Source of the DNA: Sialis fuliginosa | Lineage: Eukaryota > Arthropoda > Insecta > Megaloptera > Sialidae | Assembly (NCBI GenBank): GCA_961205875.1 | Contig: OY540814.1 | Span: 27,410,151-27,474,150, forward strand | Length of the DNA: 64,000 bases | Direction of reading: 5' to 3' | Part shown: positions 1 to 13,400 of the stretch, one piece after another | How positions within the stretch are numbered: the stretch's first letter is position 1 | How the letters are laid out: each line of letters opens with the position of its first letter | The notes under the pieces: generated by a model | The model's input: the letters and a program-made list of their open reading frames with translations, nothing else | Database searches by the model: none | What the model was told of the DNA's origin: nothing | Translations under genes and position numbers: made by a program

Positions 1-246
1 AATAAACGGGAAATTATATTTCTATTGTCTAGTTCTAAATTTTATTTAAAGCAGGTAAAAGACAGGCTAAAGACAGTCATTCAAATTTAACTATGAAATT
101 TTTTTAGGGGGCTTGCCAACAATTCCAGCCTGGGGGCTCTGGTAGGAAAATTGGGTAAGCACTTGAGTCTCCAACCTAAAAGGGAGCTCTAAACAACATA
201 AATATAATCTATTTTAAATAAAAACCAGAAGTACGAAATTCTATAC

Positions 247-252
247 TTTATT
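247..252 (-). terminator. Candidate polyadenylation signal for Rpt5
   Basis: The minus strand reads AATAAA here, about 42 nt beyond the Rpt5 stop codon, inside an A/T-rich stretch. Position and sequence fit a short 3' UTR, but AATAAA is common in DNA this AT-rich, so this is only a candidate. Confidence 0.4.
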
Positions 253-293
253 ATTTGATAAATGTTACATAAAAACTGATATAAATTAAAAAT

Positions 294-1577
294 TTAAGCA
301 TAATAATTGAGGTTAGCTTTCTTCTTTGCTTGCACTTCCATAATCGCATCCATGAAATCTTCATGGGTCACGGCATTAGCGTTTCTACGCAATGCAATCA
401 TACCAGCTTCAACACACACTGCCTTGCATTGGGCCCCATTGAAATCATCAGTCGTTCTTGATAGCTCTTCAAAATTAACATCAGGGTTAACTGTCATTTT
501 ACGTGAATGGATCTGCATGATTCTAGCTCTCGCTTCTTCGTTTGGATGTGGGAATTCTATTTTACGATCTAACCGGCCAGAACGTAGAAGCGCTGGATCT
601 AGAATGTCCACTCTGTTAGTCGCTGCTATTACTTTGATGTCAGACGTAGAACTGAAGCCGTCAAGTTGGTTTAATAGTTCTAACATGGTACGTTGCACTT
701 CACGATCACCAGCTTTCTCAGAATCAAATCGTTTGGTTCCAATGGCGTCTAATTCATCAATGAATATTATAGCAGGTGATTTTTCTTTAGCTAATGCAAA
801 AGCATCGCGCACTAGTTTAGCTCCATCACCGATAAACATTTGAACAAGTTGAGGGCCGGCTAATTTCAGGAAAGTTGATTTTGTTTGAGCAGCGCAAGCC
901 CTGGCTAAAAGTGTTTTTCCTGTACCTGGTGGTCCGTACAGAAGGACGCCTTTAGGTGGATGAATTCCCAGATTTACAAACTTTTCTTTGTGTGTCATCG
1001 GTAATACAACGGCTTCAATCAGTTCTTGTATCTGTTTGTCTAATCCTCCGATATCAGAGTATTGTTCAGTTGGTCTTTCATCAACTTCCATGGCTTTCAC
1101 TCTAGCATCATATTCGGCTGGTAGAGTTTCAAGGATTAAATAGGAGTCTTTGTTCACGCCAACCAGGTCGCCAGGTTTTAGTTTTTCTTCGTCTACTAAC
1201 CCGATAACGGGGAGGAAGTATGTTTGTCGGGTTGATGTTTTTACTACAGCGCACTTGCCTTTTCGTTGTGCGTCCAAATCAACGACTGCTCCGTCTTCTT
1301 CTTCTTCTTGAGGGTCCACATCTAAGAGTTCTATTACATTTGACACTAAGTACGGTAATGTTTTATTAACTTTGATTTTTTCTGTGTTTTCTTTGATTTT
1401 TTCGTTCTGTGCATGTAATTCGTGGTTGATTCTCATAACCTCGCTTTTCATTATTTTAATTTCATTGTCCAACAGTCGGGTTCTGCTCACGATTTCATCT
1501 GTTGACATACGAAGAACTTCTTCACCCAAAGCATCTTCTCCATCTTCCCATATTGATTTATCTTCTAACGAAGCCAT
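294..1577 (-). CDS. Rpt5: 26S proteasome regulatory subunit 6A, AAA-ATPase Rpt5/PSMC3
   Basis: This is one of six AAA-ATPases of the proteasome base ring, which unfolds ubiquitinated substrates and opens the 20S gate in cytosol and nucleus. The 427-residue frame is full length for the family. Visible parts: an N-terminal coiled coil (about 25-75), an OB-fold region (about 78-165), Walker A GPPGTGKT at 215-222, Walker B IIFIDELD at 270-277, the second region of homology with arginine fingers around 331-338, and a C-terminal NYYA that fits the HbYX motif docking into the 20S alpha ring. The start is ATG at 1577, in good context with G at +4; the stop is TAA at 294-296. The whole frame has no intron, unlike the neighbouring receptor gene. 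Identity is certain from the conserved motifs. Whether it is the only or parental copy cannot be told here. Confidence 0.97.
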   Translation of the reverse strand: MASLEDKSIWEDGEDALGEEVLRMSTDEIVSRTRLLDNEIKIMKSEVMRINHELHAQNEKIKENTEKIKVNKTLPYLVSNVIELLDVDPQEEEEDGAVVDLDAQRKGKCAVVKTSTRQTYFLPVIGLVDEEKLKPGDLVGVNKDSYLILETLPAEYDARVKAMEVDERPTEQYSDIGGLDKQIQELIEAVVLPMTHKEKFVNLGIHPPKGVLLYGPPGTGKTLLARACAAQTKSTFLKLAGPQLVQMFIGDGAKLVRDAFALAKEKSPAIIFIDELDAIGTKRFDSEKAGDREVQRTMLELLNQLDGFSSTSDIKVIAATNRVDILDPALLRSGRLDRKIEFPHPNEEARARIMQIHSRKMTVNPDVNFEELSRTTDDFNGAQCKAVCVEAGMIALRRNANAVTHEDFMDAIMEVQAKKKANLNYYA

Positions 1578-4050
1578 GGAATTTTTTTAAGTATTAAATT
1601 GACTGTCAGTAAAATAGTTATTAGAAAAACAGTGAAGTTACAAATAATTCCGCACAGTCATCTACAAAAGTTATTATTTATATGTCATTGTACAGTGATA
1701 CCAGCATAGAACATTATTCCGTATAGCCAACTGCGACATGTATAAAACTGTTTATATCACGAGAAAAGAAGCATAAGATATTTTTTAGTTTGAAAGTAAA
1801 ACGTATTTTATCTCATTGTTATGTCATCGGCATTCGTATAAAATTATAAGTATAAAATAAATGAACCTACTTGTATGGACTAGTTTAAATTAATTAAAAA
1901 ATATCGATGTAATTTCTTGTTGTTTAAAATACACACGGAATTCGGTTATTAAAAGTATTTCGGGTGCGGGCATTGTAGATTATTAATTATTAATTTCTAG
2001 TTAGTCAAGTGTGTGTAATATTAATTAGTGTTAAATATAAGTGTATATATCTAGGAATTGGTTAATAAAACGTTTTTATAATTTTAAATATAAACATTTA
2101 TTTATTTAAAGTTACATGCTTTTATATTACAAAATAAAATCAATTCTATAGCTAATTAAATAAACTTTCTGTGGTAAAAGGAAAAAACAACTGTTTGCCA
2201 TTAATTAAAATACAAGTAAGTAAAGTGTGTATTAATAAAATAAGCTCAACATTTTTACAACAATTGCACACCATATTACCTATATATTATTATTAATAAT
2301 TATAAGTATAATTTTTCTTAGGTTATATTTAACTATGATTAATAATTAACATTTATTTATATTATATCACCTACCTATTCGTAATTACATAATCTCATAT
2401 AATATATTACATTAATTTTAGTACAACTGTAACTAATAATACATAATTGGATAATTAGTTTATACTATCTACATAATATAATATTTACTTAAAATTATTT
2501 AAATACACTATAAAAATAATATAAAAAAATAACGTATAGCGATTACTTTACAGATCTTTTGATTTCTTTCATTTCTTCGTTCAGTTTTACTACGTTAAAA
2601 ATATTTACAAATCTTTATTTTTCACACATAGTGGATACTTTACATATTCGATGTTTTTAAAGACAAGTATATTTATATGTATAGCCATATAACTAACATA
2701 TATCAATCATGCGTACAAATGATTTAGACACATTAATATATATAAACGATAACAAAAATAATTACATATTATACATTGATAGTTTACGTATATCAGTTTA
2801 AAAATTATGGAACGTTGCCAGATATTAAATACATTTACTTATTGTTAGTATATATTCTATAATACTCACACAGGAAGATAGACTTATACTGGCTACGAAC
2901 ATGTTTTAACTACATATCGGATGAGAAATTGTCTACAGATTATAACCGTTCGTATCTATGGGCTCAAAAGGCTCGGTTATACCCTGTTCAATTTATTAAT
3001 TTTGATTAAGCAAGTATATACAATATCAATACAATGGTTTTTTATAAAAATAAAATTGTTGGTCTCGCTTTCATGATATTGTACGTACTTGGAGAAATAA
3101 ATAAGAACGAATATATTATATTATTTATAGTGTTACGTATGATATTATTTATACTATATACAGTACAACCTCTTTAAAAGTATTACTTACAGTTAGTTTG
3201 AAGTTTGATTATTTTTTGGTTTTTATTTTAACAGTTTTTTCATTTAAAAGGATGCATAACATATTCTTAAATTGGAGAAAGAGACCAAGGGGAAATACTT
3301 AAATATAATGTATTTGAACATAGAATAATATATTCGTTTTTATTCAATTTTAATTTTACAATTATTTTAAATAGTTTGAATATTGCAACAATTAAGGAAA
3401 CATAAATTTGAAAAAAGTAAGGTTAGGTATAAAATACTTAAGATAAGTCCTATAAAAATATTTGATTTACTATCCTAGTTAAGAAGTAAATGATTTAATT
3501 AAAGTACATTCGTTAAGTAAATATGCATGATGGAAAAATTTGTTTTACATTAACAAAATTTAATACTAAGGTCAATATTTTTTTTATATAAAAGTGGTAC
3601 ACGTAAGTTTTAGAGTAGATATGTACATTTTCAATCTTTTTTATTCAATATACAGGTGCATTTTTTTATTAAGATTATTCTTCATCAAACAGTTTGATGA
3701 AGAACAGGCTTAATCCATTATAGCACAAAATAGATTCGTTTTTAGGCTTTCGTGGTTCTTTTTCTTGAGGTTTTAGTAAAAAAAAAATCGTCAAATGCAA
3801 TTTCGTTAAAAAAATTATATTATATGTTAAAAGGTTTTTCTCGGTGTGATTTTTCGGAAAAAAAATTATCACAAATTTTGTAAATATGATGTTATTTTGA
3901 CGATATTAATAAATTTAACAATCACGGCTTCGTATTCGGCCTGTGCCCAGAAACAGAGAATTAAGTACGTATATAAAAATAGTGGGTTGAAATAATTAAA
4001 TACAAAAAAGAGTTTGAAAGAAGTGCAGAGTAAAGCGTCAAAATCGCTTT
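1578..4050. other. Intergenic region: Rpt5 promoter side and SPR 3' UTR
   Basis: About 2.5 kb of very AT-rich DNA separates the Rpt5 start from the SPR stop codon. Both genes read leftward, so this stretch must hold the Rpt5 promoter and the SPR 3' UTR. Minus-strand AATAAA hexamers at 3665-3670 and 3640-3645, about 380-410 nt past the SPR stop, are the best candidate SPR polyadenylation signals. From about 1.6 to 3.6 kb I see no coding frame, clear repeat boundary or RNA gene. Small open frames at 3675-4075 are chance frames in the SPR 3' UTR. Confidence 0.6.
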
Positions 4051-4425
4051 TTAGAGCACTGTTTCGTTCGTGCAAGTCCGCGGCCCGTTGACCAGAGAGT
4101 ACTTTGACGAGCCGCCGTTTCTCTTGTTGACGACAACGCCCCTGATGAAGAGCTCCTTGAATGTTTCCCTGAACTGGCGCGACATGCCGCAGTAGATTGC
4201 GAAGTTGATAGGGTAGCTGACGATAATGAAGAAATTCGATAGAAGAATCAGCTTGTTCGCAATCTCGTAGTCCAGGAACTCCACGATGCTACTGGATATG
4301 ATGTGCAGTATGGTGACGACGGCCAGAGGGATTTCCACGATCAGGAATACAGATACAACGACTATCAGCATCAGAGTGGTGCAGTTCGATTCGCGTAGCT
4401 TTTTGCATTCGGATTTGCGGTTTTC
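4051..4425 (-). CDS. SPR: SPR exon 5 (TM6, TM7, C-terminal tail)
   Basis: This exon encodes residues 319-442 and the TAA stop at 4053-4051. It holds the basic end of loop 3, TM6, TM7 with YPINFAIYCGMSRQF, and a conserved tail (SLVNGPRTCTNETVL). The last residues fit a class I PDZ ligand (T-V-L). The acceptor is AATTCCAG|GAA at 4427-4426. Confidence 0.96.
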   Translation of the reverse strand, partial: ENRKSECKKLRESNCTTLMLIVVVSVFLIVEIPLAVVTILHIISSSIVEFLDYEIANKLILLSNFFIIVSYPINFAIYCGMSRQFRETFKELFIRGVVVNKRNGGSSKYSLVNGPRTCTNETVL

Positions 4426-7400
4426 CTGGAATTATAATTTACTCGTTAAGGCGAATGTAATTGAAGGGTTTGCAGCAACAAGGAGTTAAAACCTTCGAGC
4501 ATATACCTACTAGAGGCAGCCTTGCCGCTCGGCCGTGCAAAACAAGCGTGCGAGAGAGAAAGCGTGAATAAGTTTACATCCTTTCTCTCTCGCTCCGCGT
4601 GCTGAATTCGGCGAGCGAAAGAGAAAGGTTGTAGACTTATTCGCGCTTTCTCTCTTGCACGCTTGTTCGCACGGCGGACGGAAAGGCTGCCTCTAGTAGG
4701 TAAATGCTCGAAGGTTAAAACTGTTAAAAAAATGGAGAATGTATTTAAATCGCCTTTGTTTTTGGTCCAATTATTATTTGTCACCTACCACTTCATGTTT
4801 TGGCCAAATTCCATTGAGAAATTCGTCAAATTCGCAATTCTAGAGTCAATTTTATTCTGGAGTTAACTCTTTTTTGGCCCAAATAGTTGAAAATTATTTT
4901 CTCTTTAAAGTAAGGAAGCATTGAATAAGAACAATTTTCAAGAAAATTGGGTTATTTCAAGAAAGAACACAGTAATGAGTGTACTAACTAAATTCTAAGC
5001 CCAAAAAAAGAGTCAGCTTCTGGAGTTAACTCCATTTTGACTCAAGCGAATGAAGCAGCTAACTCATTCTAGCGGATACCTTGAGAACTATCAACTCTTT
5101 GTTGAACCAAACGAAAGAATGATTTTTTTCCCCCAAGAAACGGTTGTTAACTCTGTTTGGCCTAAAAATGGAGTTAACTCGTTGTTGCTGCAAACCCCTC
5201 AATTGTAATAAAAATAATTTTAACCCTTTGTTAAAATTATTTTTTTAGATAAAATTATTAAATATTAGAATTTTAAAAACGAGAACGCGGGAAATTAAAA
5301 AAATTAATCTGCGAAGGTAACAACTATCAAACGATAAGCTTCTACTATCAAACATTTTTAAATAAAAATGAATCTTATATATCCAAAATGAACACAATAA
5401 TCAAATGTGGAGGGGCTAATTTTTTCATAAAATTTATTTAATTAATACTAATTGAAGTAATAACTATCAAACGATAATATTAGACTATCAAATACTATCA
5501 AACAATTGCACATAAAATGAATTAAAAATATGCATTTGTGGGGGCTAACTTTTTGGACATGTATTCAGATGGGGCAGAAAAATATGTCATCAGCTCTTGT
5601 ACTATTATTATTATTTATTTATTTCGTTCAGAGGCGGTAGCTCATGGCCCCCGCAAGCACTTAGGCCATTGGCCATTGTACTGACTCTGATGATTGCCCT
5701 TACCCCCTTGCCAACAGCCCTGTCCCTTTAATAAAGTTAACAAGGGTTGTCTACTTACTATTATTACATTGTTGAATTTAAATTAGTTTAATTTGAATTA
5801 TTGAATAAATCGATTTGGCTAAAAATGGAGCGACGCTGTCATGACGTTTATTGTATATTACCTTGAAGAGCACATCTCTTCGGCGCTGGGCCTCGCGCAT
5901 CGCGCGGAACAACAGCGCGTTGAGTACGACGAGCGACACGCACGGAACTAGGTGAACGAAAAACACGCGGAACCCGAAGTACATCGTGAAGTAGACATCC
6001 TGGCTCACGTACTCGTCGACCCACGCGGCGACTTTCATCTGACAGATCTGGTCGTCGCGACCGTTCCATCTTACGGCCACCTATCAGAACAATAATGCAA
6101 GTTAAACTTTAAACAGATTTCAAGTCTTCACCGATAATCATTACATTTCAGTACACTATTTTTTTTGTTTTATATTTTTCACCAATAATTTTTTTCCTCA
6201 CAATTTAGTTCTGTATGTATATAATTTTTTTATGAAACTTATTGCTAAATATGTAAGTGACGTGTTGTGAAAATTTCAGATTTTTCTCGATGCTTGAACC
6301 ATGTGTTTTATTGGACTTTAACCGTTAATACACCATTCTGCTATAAGAGTTCATGTTAATTTATAAAAATAATAACTTTGAAACTATGTAGTAAAACGTT
6401 TTGAAATTTTGTGTGGGTACTTAAGATTTATAAAGGAGTAATTTCTCCAAATTTCAATTTTTTCTCGTTGAAATTAGATAAATGTTGTACTTTACACTTT
6501 TTCTAAATTAGAAAAAAGTAAAAAGTAGATTACAATATTTTAATTTATTGTCTAGAAATGTTACAGATTTAAAAAAAGCGATACAAAAACCTTTCCATTC
6601 TTCATAAAATAAAGTTCATAGTCTAATTGAATATTGTTTAAATATATGCATATAAAAGTACATTAATTCAAAAAAATTACATACATACATTGAAAAATGC
6701 GGCGACGTGGTTTCAAAAAAGAAAAACTTGTTTAAAACTTTCATCACAAAAATGAAAACTTTTGTCTGAACAAAATTCTGTTCCAGCACATAATACATAA
6801 CATACATAAATTAAACAAAGCGAGAAAAATTATGAATAGATCAGGTGGAACGTAAAAACGTTCCATGTTTGGTGACATCGTATTTTAAAATTGTAGATTA
6901 CACAAACTTCAAATTGATTGTTATACAGTATAATTTTGCGTATTCAAATTTTAAATCATTTTGATCAACCGTTATAACTTATAACTAATAAAATAATAAT
7001 TGAACTGATTTGAGATTAAAATACGTAAAAATAGATTGTATAACGGACAGTGGCGTAGTAAGAAAAATTTTCGGGGGGGGGGGGTTAAGTTTAGTATTCT
7101 GAAAAATTATCTGTGAAAGCATTATATTTTTTATTGAAGAAGCTAAAAAAAAATTTATTTTTATTTAATTTTAAGACTAAAAAAAAAAAGGTTATTCAAT
7201 GCAAAAAATATTTTTAGTTGTGTGTTGTTAAAAAATGATTACTAACCTCAACGTATTCCCGATCAAAGAACCTGGTGCTCTGGTGCAGAACGGCGGCAAT
7301 GCCGATGGCGACGAGCGCTCTGATGACGCGGTCCATGGTGCAGTATGTGCGCGCCACGGCCGCGTGACACACGTAGATGTAACGCTGTAACGCCAGTGCG

Positions 7401-10400
7401 AGCGTTAGCCACACGCTTGCCGTGTGGAACATCGCAGGTAGAACCTGTAACAATGCATTTGTTGTATTGACATGGCTGGACTGATGATAAGTCAGACATG
7501 ATGGCTGAAATTGAATATTTCCTAACAACCGAAACTGATTATGCGCATGCGTCAACGGATGTTCGAAATTCAAATGTATCAAATTGATTCGTTAAATATA
7601 TAAATAAATACATACAAGTTCAATTGTATATCAACTACAATACACTTATTTAACACGCGAATACCTGTAATTTATTTTAATTATCAAATAATAACTAAAT
7701 AAACAACCATAGATGCATACTAACTGTCAAATCTGATTAACAATTGAATAAAGAAACTATAGAAGCACGTCACATACCTCTATATTATATCAAAATTGAG
7801 TTCAGTGTTGCGTCTCGCGCATGCGCAAATGGAAATGATACTGTTAGAAAATGTATGAAATTTAGCCATCCGGTTTAATAGTAATTCCATAGGTATCCAC
7901 TATCCAGTTAAATAATACCAGATCAGTGATTTGTTGTATTTAACGCAGTTTGACTTGGATTGAGTTCAAGGTTAGTAAAGTACAAGGTTACCTCATAACT
8001 CTGGCGGGGAGTGGCATGAGAGGGGAGAACGCGTCATCGTGAGGAACTCTTTGACATTATAAATGGCTGTCAAACTATATTTACTCTTTATTTTAGTTAA
8101 GCTGATTTATTGTAAGTTGTTTTTAAATATTTTCATTTGATATTGATAGTGTACTGAGTTTTAAATCTAAATTTTTATTATTTTATTATTATAAATTATA
8201 GTTTTAAACAAGTGTTTTTTTATGTGTAACCAAGAAATGTATTTTCTTTAAGCATTGATTTCTGACATCAGTTTTAAATTTTTATGAAGAAATATTATAT
8301 GTAATAATTTGTGCTTCTGTAATAAACAATAATATTTACTTTTTTTTAAATACAAATATCCAAAAATTCTAAATAATTTGAAAACAACTTTATATATGAA
8401 ACAACGTTGAAAGGTTCCTCAGGGTGACGTCATCCCACGCAGCCGCTGATTGGTCAAAAAGTTATGAGGCAACCTTGTCATTTACTAACCTTGGATTGAG
8501 TTATATTTGAATTAAAAATAAGTGGGGTTGATGAGAAATGATGCAGTTAAATATAACAAAAAAAACATCTGCCAAGTAAATGCACAGTGCTTCCTCGTGC
8601 TAAATTCACCAAATGTAGTTAATTATTGAACAATTTAAATAAAAACCGATAGTGCCTGGAATTGGTTAACCATTTAATTTTTATACAATTTTACTAAAAA
8701 ATATTAGTTCGAATTTTTTTTTAAAACGCACCTGATTATTTTTTCGTATATTTTTAATTTTTTGTCAAATGTCAAAATGACATTTAAAACGCCAAAATGA
8801 CAGTTAATATGTCCAAGCAAAATTTAGAAAAACAAAACACGAATTTGTAAAATAAATTGAGATAAATCATTGTAAGGGAATATTTTACAACAAACACTGT
8901 AGACCCATATTATAGGAAATTTAATGCTCTATAAAAAAAAAATTCTGCCAAGTAAATGCACACTGCTTCCTCGTGCTAAATTCACCAAAGGTAGTTAATT
9001 ATTGAACAATTTAAATAAAAACCGATAGTGTTTATATAAATTGCCTGGAATTGGTTAACCATTTAATTTTTATACAATTTTACTAAAAAATATTAGTTCG
9101 AACCTGATTATTTTTTCGTATATTTTTAATTTTTTGTCAAATGTCAAAATGACAGTTAATATGTCCAAGCAAATATAAATTTAGAAAAACAAAACACGAA
9201 TTTTTAAAATAAATTGAGATAAATCTTTGCAAGGGAATATTTTACAACAAACACTGTAGACCCATATTACAGGAAATTTAATGCTCTACAAAAAATATTC
9301 TATAAAATTTTCACGTAACATGTGTCGTTCTTGAGATATCTTGAAAAAATAAATATTTTGGGGTGTCACCCCTCCCCCTTACATACGATTTTGATGATTT
9401 TGAAATGGGACCGTCCTCAAGCCAGACCCAACCATCCGACCAAGTTTCAATAATATCGGTTCAGTGGTTCATGAGTTATGCGTGTGACAAGAATTCAGGG
9501 GACAGACGGACAAACAGACAGACACGGAACGAAAAGTGTTTACGTTGACGAGAAACGGATAAATCAATTTAAAATTTTGAAATCGGAGAACATTTTTTTT
9601 GTCTCAATCTGAAACGATCACATAGCTTCTCGTATCTTCGATATTGCGAGGAAGCAATTGATAAAATGAATTTTACAAAATATACGTTAGATTTAATCGC
9701 TTTTAGTGAACTACATAATAAATTTGATTTAATGTAAATATTTCGACTTGAAATTGCAAACGTATAATAAATGTACAAGAGAGTAATGTTTTTATTAGTT
9801 TTTATTTGTAAATGTTTATGAATTATGTTTTTTTAGTATGCTATTAATTAATTAACTTTTATAAATGTTTATCTAAACATAAGATGGTTTGTTTTAGGAA
9901 ATATAAGTGTGTTTATAAATCATAAAATATCTATTATTAATTATCTCGCATGAGATATTTATTAAACATTCAGAAATAGGTTTATAAAATATACAGTTTA
10001 TTTATACGTACAGTCGCCTGCATTAATGGTCTTGCAGTTTGTATTCATTTTCGTTTATCACAAACTTAGTAGAGTTCTCCCATTTGATTATTATAATATT
10101 TAAATCATTTCTCCATGTTTCAAACAAAGACAGATATTTTGAAATTCATTTGCTAGATAAAGAACTACTCCTTCGTTTATGGTACTCATATATATTTGTG
10201 CAAATAAATTATTATGTAATCTATTGAAAATTATATACGTAAATTTTGTGGCAATAAATATTTGATATTCCGAATTTTAGTATTTAAATATATTAAACTT
10301 GATAGAAAAAGATAACCGATCATGTTTGGCTTTAAATTTGTAAGCGATTCTAGCCTTTAGGGTGCCAGAAGAGTTCTGCAGGCGACTGTACATGTATTAG

Positions 10401-13400
10401 AGATGGGAAAAACGAATTCATTCATCAAAATATAGATTCGTTCTTTCTTAATCCTTTAATCCTGAACCCTTTTGTTAATTTATTACCATACTTCTGAAAC
10501 TTCGTGAGTGGCTTCTTTTTGACGAGTCTAACAACATTTTTATTTGCGAAAATTCTTTAAAATGGGGCATTTTCAATCGTGCAGCCGCGGAATTTTCCAG
10601 GTGGCGGATTGGAAAAACGGCCCAAGATATTTGTCGGACAAAATGACCAATAATTATTTAATAATCCTACAAATTTCAGGTAGCTGGTAATATATAATTA
10701 TTTATATATTTCTCTAGATATTAAATAAACACTAATTTTGGGTAAAAGACTTAAGCTCCCTCAGGAAGAATTTCCGAACTAGGTTCACATAAGGTTTTTT
10801 CCTTAAAATATAAATAAATTTTTTTTTACACTAGTTGTAAATCACCATGTGTATGAATATACATATAGATTGTAGATATTAATAGTTGAATATTTTTTTG
10901 GGGCGGTAGAACCCCCTGAAGCCATACCTGTCGACGACGGTGGCGCTTATCGCGGAGCCGTGGCGTCCATATCTAATAAAACAAACTCTACGAAACTGGG
11001 GGAGACAAATTTTAATGTTTCCTTTATTTACTTTGTGATTTATTGTCCCAGCCTGTTGAATCTGGAGGCTGCGCTGGAGCGATATCTTCGTCCTCATATA
11101 TGATAAATCACCGAGCATATATGTATGTATGTAGGTATACATATGAGGGCGTTAACGCCATACATGCCCTAGAATATTATGTCTCGTTTTTTTTTTTTTA
11201 CTTAAAATATATCTTTGTTCTGAATTATTTATTTATGTTAAGTGCTCCTTGATATAAGATTCATTTTTTTATTATTTAAATATTTTTGAAATCTACCCAC
11301 CTCCTGTGCGTGTTTGTATATAATTTTGAAGACCCACCCCCTACTTTTTTTTGTATTTTAATTAAATGTATATTTTTCTATGGAAAAACTGCACAAAAAT
11401 GTGTCACACTTTGAAAGCTTTTATCTCTGGAACTAATAATCGTAGAACAATAAATAAAATGCTAATAGTTATTTTATATAGTCCCATTTATAACCCTCCA
11501 TCTCCCAACCCTTAAATAAAGTAGTTAAAAAAGTTATGATTTAATTAATTAAAGTGACTACTACTTTTTACTTTAATTTTAATGATTTGAAAATTTTCGC
11601 CCTAATTGTAAAAATGTCACAACATATACTTATTTCAGAGATTTGTCTCTGTATGAATTTTCTAATAATACTTTTATTTTTATCGATAAATAAACAGACA
11701 AAATAATATTGGAAAGTAAAATGAATTTATCGGTTATATATTTAAATGAAAAGTACATATTTTCATAGAGAGTATTGGTAATTCCATCCTCAGAATAAGC
11801 TTCCACAGGATTAAAAGGTTATTCTTTTGAAATTGGTTTACGCCTTCTCTGCCAAAAGCTATTTTTTTGATTACTTGTTAATAAAAGTGTGTATATACAC
11901 CAGTGGTTCTTAACCTTTTCGAAAGACACGGAACACTTTTGATTATAAAAAAATCTTACTTATTCATAAGGTCTTTAAAGTTCAGGGCTTCGAACCGTTA
12001 TTTTTTTCGTTTCGGTTTTCGTTCCGAAAAAAATAACGATTTTCGGTTCAGCTCCGAGTGATTAATTTAAAAAAAAAAATATTTGTATTAAACAAATTTT
12101 TTCTACCATAATTTAGAACATTTTATGGTACTTGTATGATAGCCTGAACGACAATTGAAGTGGGAAATAAGATCATGTTAACGCGCGTATTTTAACATGT
12201 ATACTGAACCGTAAAAACCGATATTTTTATTTCGGTTCTGTTGCGGTTTTCTTTCCGGCAAAAAATAACGGTTTTTACGGTTTTCGGTTCAGTTCCGGTT
12301 CGAAGCCCTGCGAATATTCCCAACTCTTTTACGTTTTTTTAGTTTTAATGTTCGTAAATGTTGAAAAACTCAGTTCACACAAATATGATTTTGAAAACTG
12401 TAGCAAAATTGTCTGCTTTTATGAAAATAATTTTTGTACAAAAATCTAAAATTATTCAAAGCCTGTTAAAAAAATTTCAATACGATCCGTCGACAAACTA
12501 ACTGTTTTTTTTTAATTAAATGAAAAGTCGTAATTCGACATAGATATTTACTGCAGTAAATTGATTTCGAATCCCATCGTAATTTTCTGTATTTAGAAAA
12601 AAATAATGAACAATATTTTCTTCTAATAGAATCATTTATTGTTCTGTGAAACGACTGAAATAAGATTAAACACAGCTCGGCTCGGTAGCGTTGCTTGTAA
12701 ATTGTTTTTATTTTTTCGCGAAGCACTTGTAACATGTTCGCGGACCACTGGTTATATACTTTCCATCATCGCAATGTTTTTTAAATAGATTTTATTTTTT
12801 ATAACTCAGTTTTTCATTCTCGCTGTTTCGTTAAATATTATGTATTGTTTATTTTAAATTACTTTTTTTTAAATAAAACCAATTTGGTTACGAGCGTTTT
12901 TCATTATTTCGTTCTCGAAATTTTAATTGTAATTCTATCAGGTTTAAAATCTTTATTTTTAGATTGAATTATTTATATTTTTTAAAGTTTCGTACGTATA
13001 CTGAATGTATGTACATACACTGTGTCTGTCTGTCTGTCTGTCTGTTACAGCCTTCTAGCTACTGAATTGGGGCACTAATATGCGAGGTTCGACTCGACAC
13101 TGTATATTTATAATGAATAAAATAAAAATTCAATGGAATAATACGTTTTGAGGGTCTCAGAATCAAGTACGGCCATTGTTTTAATGATGTATGTCTGTGT
13201 GTCTGTACGTCGGAAGTAAAATTACATTAATACGGTATAGAGGCAATGCAATGCATTAAATGTATTGTAAATTAATCGGCAACAATGCGTTCAAATTGTA
13301 CAATATCCGTTTTAAACAAGGGGGTACCAAAAGGATCAGTATAGGACCGCTGTTATTTTTAATGTACATATACATAAATGACCTACCTAAAATATTATTA

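Noticed and set aside
307..843. 178-residue open frame on the plus strand
   Set aside because: It is the antisense shadow of the Rpt5 coding sequence; so is the frame at 1372-1590.
4446..4784. Open frames on both strands near SPR exon 5
   Set aside because: They run through the GC-rich palindrome of the nested MITE and mirror each other.
5848..6069. Arginine-rich frame overlapping SPR exon 4
   Set aside because: It is a shifted frame of the GC-rich exon; the same applies to 7263-7499, 50764-51153 and 51102-51287.
13075..13105. tRNA B-box-like GGTTCGACTCG
   Set aside because: No cloverleaf, A box or acceptor stem could be placed around it.
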